Below, piece after piece: positions 48,069 through 53,391 of a stretch of DNA of 55,520 bases. The notes beneath the pieces are model-generated. The model had not been told where the DNA came from and searched no databases. It saw nothing but the letters and a program-made list of their open reading frames with translations. The position numbers and the translations under genes were made by a program. This stretch comes from Candidatus Uhrbacteria bacterium (lineage in GTDB: Bacteria; Patescibacteriota; Patescibacteriia; UBA9934): NCBI GenBank assembly GCA_003453595.1, contig DMOG01000001.1, positions 1 to 55,520 of the forward strand, written 5' to 3'. Numbering within the stretch: position 1 is the stretch's first letter; every line of letters starts with the position of its first letter.

Positions 48069-48884
48069 TTATTTTCCAATTAGCTGCTTAGCAATCTCAG
48101 GAACAGTATTCATCACCGCTTTGATAAATCTATGATTTTTTATAGCTTCAGATACAACATAGATTGGAAAAAAAATACTTGCCAAGATAATCCTACCAAT
48201 CCTTGAGGGTTCAATCAAGGCCCGCCAAATCCATTCTAAACCCATTTTCTGCATCAATCTTGGTGCTCGTTTACGCTTACCGGCAATCATATCTATGGCG
48301 CCACCAACACCAATCATCACTTTTACATCTGGAAATTCATCTTTAAATTGATTCATGAAAATCAGTTGTTTCTTATGCGAAAGTGCAATAGCAACTACAT
48401 CTGGATTAATCTTGTGAATTTCATCTATAATTTCATCCCTGACATAAATCCAACCAGATCTTATTAATAAGTAATCTGGATCAAGAATATCAATTATCAA
48501 ATTTTCATGACTCTGTAATAATTTAGTTTTTGCTTTTTCTAAAATCTCATCACTAGCACCAAGCAAGAGAATCTTTTTCCCCTGTTGCTCACAAAGATCA
48601 ATCAGATTCTTAAATGTATCTACCCCAGTATGCCGATTCTTTAGTCTATCATCAGTTAAGGCCGATATTGCAAAACGCATTGTTACCGAATCAGGCAAAT
48701 TTACATCAGTATTGCCAAGCGCTTTCTTAAAATCTAAATCATGTTTTGCATCAAGAAACATCTCAGCGTTCGGGGTGGCAATTATTTTTGTATTTTTAGA
48801 ATTTAAGAAAGAAAAAAGTTTTTGATCAAGTTCATGATCATTCAAGTCATCAAGTTTAATATTAAAAATCTCATGAATATACAT
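48069..48884 (-). CDS. WecG/TagA/CpsF-family glycosyltransferase
   Basis: A 271-residue glycosyltransferase of family GT26. Key segments are NTKIIATPNAEMFLDA, VNLPDSVTMRFAI, KILLLGASDEILEKA and VMIGVGGAIDMIAGKRKRAP with RLMQKMGLEWIWRALIEPSRIGR. Such enzymes add N-acetylmannosamine or a related sugar to an undecaprenyl-linked acceptor for surface polysaccharide or teichoic-acid-like polymers. I start at the ATG at 48884; the longer frame to 48926 overlaps the upstream gene. Confidence 0.9.
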   Translation of the reverse strand: MYIHEIFNIKLDDLNDHELDQKLFSFLNSKNTKIIATPNAEMFLDAKHDLDFKKALGNTDVNLPDSVTMRFAISALTDDRLKNRHTGVDTFKNLIDLCEQQGKKILLLGASDEILEKAKTKLLQSHENLIIDILDPDYLLIRSGWIYVRDEIIDEIHKINPDVVAIALSHKKQLIFMNQFKDEFPDVKVMIGVGGAIDMIAGKRKRAPRLMQKMGLEWIWRALIEPSRIGRIILASIFFPIYVVSEAIKNHRFIKAVMNTVPEIAKQLIGK

Positions 48885-48885
48885 A

Positions 48886-49299
48886 CTATTTCCGCCAGAA
48901 TGCAACCAACGATAAAATTCCTCCAATTAAATCCATCGTAAAGTCCATCATAGTATCTGGAATATCTGGCTGACGCTTGAACTCATCAATTACGACCGGG
49001 AAAATCACATCAAGAACAAACTCATGCAACTCCCACAAAATACCAATCAATGAAACAAAGCCAAGCACAATCCCCGGCACTAGCCACCATTTTAAATGTT
49101 TTTGAAACCAACCCTTAAACTTAACTTCTTCCACGCCCTCCAACCAAATAGCCAGTCCAAGCGCACTCATGGCGAATCCTCCACCTAGGTGCATGAAAAT
49201 ATCATACCAACCAAAAATTTCATAAAGATTAAAAATTAGGCCAAGTGCATGAAATCCGAGCACAATTAAGATTATCAATATCGCTTTTTTGATTGTCAT
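48886..49299 (-). CDS. DUF2238/YjdF-like membrane protein
   Basis: A 137-residue protein with four membrane helices. WYDIFMHLGGGFAMSALGLA and the C-terminal PDTMMDFTMDLIGGILSL carry conserved Asp, His and Gly typical of DUF2238/YjdF-type proteins, with ELHEF between them. Function unknown. It lies 1 nt upstream of the glycosyltransferase, so the two are co-transcribed. The ATG is 9 nt after a TAAAAT box. Confidence 0.72.
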   Translation of the reverse strand: MTIKKAILIILIVLGFHALGLIFNLYEIFGWYDIFMHLGGGFAMSALGLAIWLEGVEEVKFKGWFQKHLKWWLVPGIVLGFVSLIGILWELHEFVLDVIFPVVIDEFKRQPDIPDTMMDFTMDLIGGILSLVAFWRK

Positions 49300-49308
49300 A
49301 ATAGATAT

Positions 49309-49314
49309 ATTTTA
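49309..49314 (-). promoter_or_regulatory. -10 box of the DUF2238-like gene
   Basis: On the minus strand TAAAAT ends 9 nt before the ATG at 49299. Confidence 0.5.
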
Positions 49315-49345
49315 CGGTAAAATAAGCTTTTTCGCAATAAAACGC

Positions 49346-49374
49346 TTGACAAAATACTAAAAATTGGGTTTAAT
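49346..49374 (+). promoter_or_regulatory. Promoter of the 67-residue membrane protein gene
   Basis: TTGACA (49346-49351), a 17-nt spacer and TTTAAT (49369-49374). Confidence 0.7.
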
Positions 49375-49403
49375 TGTTGTCCACCCAAGCACAGGACCCA
49401 AAA

Positions 49404-49607
49404 ATGGAAATCTTAATGATGTTCGGCATGATCTTCTGGATCATTCTCTTGACAGCTTGGGCTGCGATGCTCGCATCCCTGTTGATGGGGATGATCGAGG
49501 CCAGACCATGCCTGAAGATCTTCATATGGCTGATGATTATCAGCCTGCTGGCAACGATGGCTGTCGTCGCAATCGACGGCGCCATCAAGTGGTCAGCTAT
49601 GTTCTAA
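49404..49607 (+). CDS. Small membrane protein with atypical codon use
   Basis: A 67-residue protein, MEILMMFGMIFWIILLTAWA onward, with two hydrophobic segments (about residues 4-30 and 38-60) joined by the short polar turn EARPCLK. It is rich in Met. The ATG at 49404 follows AGGA at a 7-nt gap; a longer frame from a TTG at 49374 starts inside the -10 box and is rejected. Codons prefer ATC, CTG and AAG, as in the genes at 14669 and 28975. Family unknown. Confidence 0.6.
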   Translation: MEILMMFGMIFWIILLTAWAAMLASLLMGMIEARPCLKIFIWLMIISLLATMAVVAIDGAIKWSAMF

Positions 49608-49616
49608 TCTTCTCGT

Positions 49617-49642
49617 CCCGTCACTCGCGTGGCGGGATTGCG
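49617..49642 (+). terminator. GC-rich terminator
   Basis: The 7-bp stem CCCGTCA/TGGCGGG (49617-49623 with 49630-49636) is followed by ATTGCGCGTT. Confidence 0.6.
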
Positions 49643-49678
49643 CGTTATAATTAAAATTTTTCAAAAATTTTTCAAATC

Positions 49679-49707
49679 TTGACTTTTTAAAATTAGCACT
49701 CTATACT
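49679..49707 (+). promoter_or_regulatory. Promoter of clpB
   Basis: TTGACT (49679-49684), a 17-nt spacer and TATACT (49702-49707). The -10 lies inside the CIRCE element. Confidence 0.8.
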
Positions 49708-49719
49708 TGTGAGTGCTAA
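49693..49719. promoter_or_regulatory. CIRCE operator (HrcA-binding site)
   Basis: TTAGCACTC, 9 nt, GAGTGCTAA: a perfect match to the CIRCE consensus. It overlaps the clpB -10 box, so HrcA binding should block polymerase and heat shock should relieve this. Confidence 0.95.
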
Positions 49720-49735
49720 TGGAAGATTAAGAGTT

Positions 49736-49797
49736 AAAAGTATAAAGTATAAACATAAGCTTTGTGCTCTCTACTTTCAACTTTTTACTATCCTGCT
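49736..49797 (+). repeat. Purine-rich then pyrimidine-rich low-complexity leader of clpB
   Basis: AAAAGTATAAAGTATAAA (49736-49753) nearly repeats the 18-mer at 28854. It is followed by a pyrimidine-rich tract (CTCTCTACTTTCAACTTTTT) that ends at the clpB ATG. The two halves are partly complementary and could fold back on each other. Confidence 0.5.
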
Positions 49798-52437
49798 ATG
49801 ATTCCCAATAACTTCACTTCCAAATCCCAAGAAGCTGTACAGCTAGCGCAGATGCTTGCTAATGAAAATGGTCAGCAGGCTATTGAGCCAATTCATCTCT
49901 TGGCAAGCTTACTAAACCAAGACGACGGAATTATTCCAACTCTTCTTGCCAAGATGCAAGTAAATACCAATGCGATTTCCCATAACATTGATCAAATTTT
50001 AAATAACCTACCAAAAAACTTTGGCTTTGCCCAAGCTGGAATGGGCCAAATTCTTCTCTCCCCTACTCTGGCAAAAGCCTTACAAGAAAGTGCTAAGCAG
50101 GCAAAACAATTTGGTGATGATTTTATTTCAACTGAACATTTATTTCTTGGACTTTTTACTAACAAACAAATCGCTCAATTTCTAGCTTCCCAAGGAATAG
50201 AGATTAATTCCACTTTGGAAGCATTAAAAGATGTCCGCGGGAATCAAAAAGTTGATTCGGCTGATCCAGAAGCAAAATTCCAAGCCCTGGAAAAGTACAG
50301 TATCAATCTCACAGATTATGCGCGAAAGGGAAAGCTGGATCCAGTTATCGGCCGCGATCAAGAGATTCGGCGTGTTATGCAGATTCTTGTCCGCCGAACA
50401 AAAAATAATCCTGTTCTAATCGGTGAGGCAGGAGTTGGGAAAACTGCCATTGTGGAAGGATTAGCCCAAAGAGTAATCGCCGGTGATGTGCCTGAGATGT
50501 TAAAGGAAAAAGAACTGATATCATTGGACATGGGCGCACTAGTTGCCGGAACAAAGTTTCGTGGTGAATTTGAAGAAAGATTAAAAGCGGTTATTAAAGA
50601 AATTGAAAAATCACAAGGAAAAATGATTCTTTTTATCGACGAACTGCACACCCTTGTTGGCGCTGGAAAAGGAGAGGAGTCCCCTATGGACGCATCCAAT
50701 ATGCTAAAGCCTGCCTTGGCGCGTGGTGAAATTCGAGTTATTGGAGCAACTACTACTAAAGAATATCAAAAGTATATTGAAAAAGACGCTGCCTTAGAGC
50801 GTCGATTCCAACCAATCGTGGTGGAAGAGCCATCAGTAACTGACACTATTGCCATCTTGAGAGGAATTAAGGAAAAGTATGAAATCCACCACGGTGTTCG
50901 CATAAGTGACGCGGCGATTGTTTCTGCAGCTGAACTTTCCAATCGCTATATTACCGATCGTTTTTTGCCTGACAAAGCCATTGATCTAGTGGATGAGTCA
51001 GCGGCTGCACTGCGAATGCAAATCGATTCCATGCCTGAAGATCTTGATCGCCTCAAGCGTGAAGAAATGCGACTGGAGATTGAAAAACAATCACTTCTTA
51101 AAGAAAAAGATAAGCATTCCAAACAAAGACTTAAGGATATTGAAAAAGCTATTGCTGACTCAAAGGAAAAATCTTCAGAACTTGAACTGCGATGGAAAAA
51201 CGAAAAAAACATTATTGAAAATATTCGCGCTTTAAAAAATGAGATTGACAAACTAACCAGTCAGGCCGAGATAGAAGAACGCAAGGGTGACCTACAAAAA
51301 GTTGCCGAAATTCGTTACAGCACAATACCAGCAAAAAGAAAGTCACTGGAAGACTCTCAAGAAACTCTCAAAGTTTTTCAAGAAGAGCGAGGTTTGCTCA
51401 AGGAACACATTGGTCCTGAGGAAATCGCCACGATCGTTTCTCGCTGGACTCATATTCCAATTTCCAAAATGCTACAAAGCGAAATGGAAAAACTGGCAAC
51501 CATGGAAGATGAAATTAAAAAACATGTCGTCGGTCAAGATGAGGCGATAACTGCAGTAAGCAATGCACTTCGTCGCTCTCGAGCAGGAATCTCAGAAGAA
51601 AAACGGCCAATTGGTTCTTTCATTTTCTTAGGTCCAACTGGAGTTGGTAAAACAGAGCTTGCTAAGGTTTTGGCCCAATTCATGTTTGATGACCAAGAAG
51701 CTCTAATCCGTGTCGACATGTCTGAATACATGGAAAAACACAGTGTTAGCAAAATGATTGGGTCACCTCCTGGTTACATCGGACACGATGAGGCAGGTCA
51801 GCTAACAGAGAAAGTTCGTCGTCGACCATATAGCGCAATCCTCTTTGATGAAATCGAAAAAGCTCACCCTGATGTATTTAACATGCTTTTGCAAGTACTC
51901 GATGACGGACATCTAACTGATGCCAAGGGTCGTCGTGTTAATTTCAAGAACACTATAATCATCATGACCTCAAACATTGGCTCTGACATGATTCTTAAAT
52001 CTGGAAAAAATGGTGCGATTGGTTTTGATGATGAGAACCAAAAAAAGGATAATGAAGAGCACGGCATCAAGAAACGAGTAATGGAGATGCTCAAGGAACA
52101 ATTCAAACCTGAGTTTTTAAATCGAGTTGATGAAATAATCTTCTTCTCTGGATTAAGCCAAGACCAAATTGCGGAAATTGTTCAGTTGCAAATTGATTTG
52201 GTGGCACAACGACTTAGTGAACAAAAACATATCACTATTAAAGTCACTGAAAGAACAAAAAAGTTTTTGGCCAAAGAAGGCTATGATCCACAATACGGCG
52301 CCCGACCATTGAAACGCATTATTCAACATCTAATCCTTGATCCGCTGGCAATGAAAATAGTCAAAGGCGAAGTTCCAGAAGAAAGCCATGTCGCTATCGA
52401 CACTATCCAAGACCAAATCAAAATCGCAGTAAAGTAA
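49798..52437 (+). CDS. clpB: ClpB disaggregase
   Basis: An 879-residue AAA+ chaperone that rescues aggregated proteins with DnaK. It has the N-terminal Clp repeat domain (1-145), the first AAA module with Walker A GEAGVGKTAIVEG (near 208) and Walker B ILFIDELH, the M-domain coiled coil (about 395-520), and the second module with GPTGVGKTELAK (near 612) and AILFDEIEKAHPDVFNMLLQ. The frame extends upstream to a GTG at 49762; the ATG at 49798 matches the usual start. Regulated by HrcA through CIRCE. Confidence 0.95.
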   Translation: MIPNNFTSKSQEAVQLAQMLANENGQQAIEPIHLLASLLNQDDGIIPTLLAKMQVNTNAISHNIDQILNNLPKNFGFAQAGMGQILLSPTLAKALQESAKQAKQFGDDFISTEHLFLGLFTNKQIAQFLASQGIEINSTLEALKDVRGNQKVDSADPEAKFQALEKYSINLTDYARKGKLDPVIGRDQEIRRVMQILVRRTKNNPVLIGEAGVGKTAIVEGLAQRVIAGDVPEMLKEKELISLDMGALVAGTKFRGEFEERLKAVIKEIEKSQGKMILFIDELHTLVGAGKGEESPMDASNMLKPALARGEIRVIGATTTKEYQKYIEKDAALERRFQPIVVEEPSVTDTIAILRGIKEKYEIHHGVRISDAAIVSAAELSNRYITDRFLPDKAIDLVDESAAALRMQIDSMPEDLDRLKREEMRLEIEKQSLLKEKDKHSKQRLKDIEKAIADSKEKSSELELRWKNEKNIIENIRALKNEIDKLTSQAEIEERKGDLQKVAEIRYSTIPAKRKSLEDSQETLKVFQEERGLLKEHIGPEEIATIVSRWTHIPISKMLQSEMEKLATMEDEIKKHVVGQDEAITAVSNALRRSRAGISEEKRPIGSFIFLGPTGVGKTELAKVLAQFMFDDQEALIRVDMSEYMEKHSVSKMIGSPPGYIGHDEAGQLTEKVRRRPYSAILFDEIEKAHPDVFNMLLQVLDDGHLTDAKGRRVNFKNTIIIMTSNIGSDMILKSGKNGAIGFDDENQKKDNEEHGIKKRVMEMLKEQFKPEFLNRVDEIIFFSGLSQDQIAEIVQLQIDLVAQRLSEQKHITIKVTERTKKFLAKEGYDPQYGARPLKRIIQHLILDPLAMKIVKGEVPEESHVAIDTIQDQIKIAVK

Positions 52438-52449
52438 TCTACTAAATCC

Positions 52450-52492
52450 AAAAGACCTATAAGTAAATAACTTGCTTATAGGTCTTTTATTT
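52450..52492 (+). terminator. Terminator of clpB
   Basis: The perfect 14-bp stem AAAAGACCTATAAG/CTTATAGGTCTTTT (52450-52463 with 52475-52488) is followed by a T-rich stretch. Confidence 0.9.
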
Positions 52493-52519
52493 GACATTTT
52501 TCGTGTTCTGGGTAATAAT
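52491..52519 (+). promoter_or_regulatory. Promoter of the large structured RNA
   Basis: TTGACA (52491-52496), a 16- or 17-nt spacer and TAATAA or AATAAT (52513-52519). It overlaps the end of the clpB terminator. Confidence 0.55.
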
Positions 52520-52524
52520 CATTT

Positions 52525-52995
52525 CACTGGTAGAGTTGTCCATTGGATCACAAACAACGTCCAGACCCTGGTCCAGCTGGGAAACCGTTCTCTACCACAA
52601 ACTTAGTCACGGTTGCGCCTGGCTCCGCATAGAGGAGCCAAGAGGCATCCGCGCCTCATTGCCCCGCTACCGAGGGGATTGAAGCAACCGTGACTTCATT
52701 TTTGACTGCGGGGTCGTGCATAACGGATCCTGCCACAGTCGCGTATCGCATAGCCAAACGGTAAAAAAAGCGAAGACCGCTCGAGCCAGCTTGGGCAAGC
52801 CCAGCACATGGCATTCAGTGGTCCTCGAGGAGCGAAAACTGCCTAGGCAGTGGCTGGCGAAGTTTAGTCGCGACCCCGCAGTCATCCATTTCTCGTAAGG
52901 TATTTCGCTGAACGGCTCCTTTCATAGCCTAATGAAAGTAACGCTGAGCCGAAGCGACTCACCTCCTGCCATCTGATTTCGGTCAGATGGTTTTC
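52525..52995 (+). ncRNA. Candidate large structured RNA (~470 nt)
   Basis: A G+C-rich segment in an AT-rich genome, without a convincing gene, between a promoter and a terminator. Four helical domains: TGGTAGAG/CTCTACCA (52528-52535 with 52590-52597); a 12-bp perfect helix, 52605-52616 with 52684-52695, enclosing three hairpins (GGCTCC/GGAGCC, GAGGC/GCCTC, CCCC/GGGG); the 13-bp perfect helix GACTGCGGGGTCG/CGACCCCGCAGTC (52704-52716 with 52871-52883) enclosing ~150 nt with further hairpins such as CTGC/GCAG; and CGGCTC/GAGCCG (52913-52918 with 52946-52951) around TTTCAT/ATGAAA. The terminator is CCATCTGA/TCAGATGG (52969-52976 with 52983-52990) and TTTT. It lacks the conserved cores of RNase P RNA, tmRNA, SRP RNA and 6S RNA that I could look for. 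Confidence 0.65.
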
Positions 52996-53004
52996 GTATA
53001 CAAA

Positions 53005-53034
53005 AAAACAGGCATCGCCTGATTTTATTTTTTA
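53005..53034. terminator. Bidirectional terminator-like hairpin
   Basis: The 5-bp stem CAGGC/GCCTG (53009-53013 with 53017-53021) is flanked by an A-run and a T-run. Confidence 0.6.
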
Positions 53035-53044
53035 TTACCCTTAT

Positions 53045-53114
53045 TTTTGCGATAACTAAAGCGAAGAATGGCCGTGCCATCCGTAGCTTTTGCGATAACT
53101 AAAGCGAAGGATGG
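53045..53114. repeat. Direct 22-nt repeat within a palindromic element
   Basis: TTTTGCGATAACTAAAGCGA plus AG occurs at 53045-53066 and 53088-53109, each followed by RATGG. Between them, CCATCC (53078-53083) is the inverted partner of GGATGG (53109-53114). The second copy thus forms a hairpin. It looks like a dispersed palindromic repeat that partly duplicated. Confidence 0.7.
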
Positions 53115-53391
53115 TGGGGGCTCATTAACACGATTGGAACCGGAAACCAAAGGGTTGGTAAAGAAAAGGATGACAGTTGAGAAATATTTGGAAAATCAAC
53201 CGGAGGAAGAAATGGATGATTCTGAGCAAATTTCAAGGATTTTGGATTCGGATGCTGAAGTGTGGCTTAGGGTGCATTGGCGACTTTCTGAGTAATTATT
53301 CTTGTTTTGGTATATTTGGTTGAAGGATAATTCGGCGATGGTGAAGGCGTTTGTGGAGGAGGTGAAACGGGGTGTAAGTACGGCTAACTAA
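53068..53391 (+). pseudogene. Broken or spurious frame starting in the repeat
   Basis: A frame of 75 codons runs from the ATG at 53068 to TAA at 53293-53295. Its first ~18 residues are encoded by the direct-repeat element. After the TAA the same frame stays open, giving a peptide ending MVKAFVEEVKRGVSTAN before TAA at 53389-53391. This is what a small gene with one inactivating stop, disturbed by a repeat, would look like. The middle part (EKYLENQPEEEMDDSEQISR) has ordinary protein composition. It may also be chance. No family was recognised. Confidence 0.35.

Noticed and set aside
52491..52898. Open frames of ~60 codons at 52491-52682, 52716-52898 and on the minus strand at 52667-52885
   Set aside because: They overlap each other within perfectly complementary helices, start at the promoter or in stems and have no protein-like composition.
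52525..52995. Calling the structured segment RNase P RNA or tmRNA
   Set aside because: The RNase P core GAGGAAAGTCC and an ACAGAA-type element are missing. A tmRNA tag frame ending in Ala-Ala-stop, the T-arm and the CCA end are missing on both strands.
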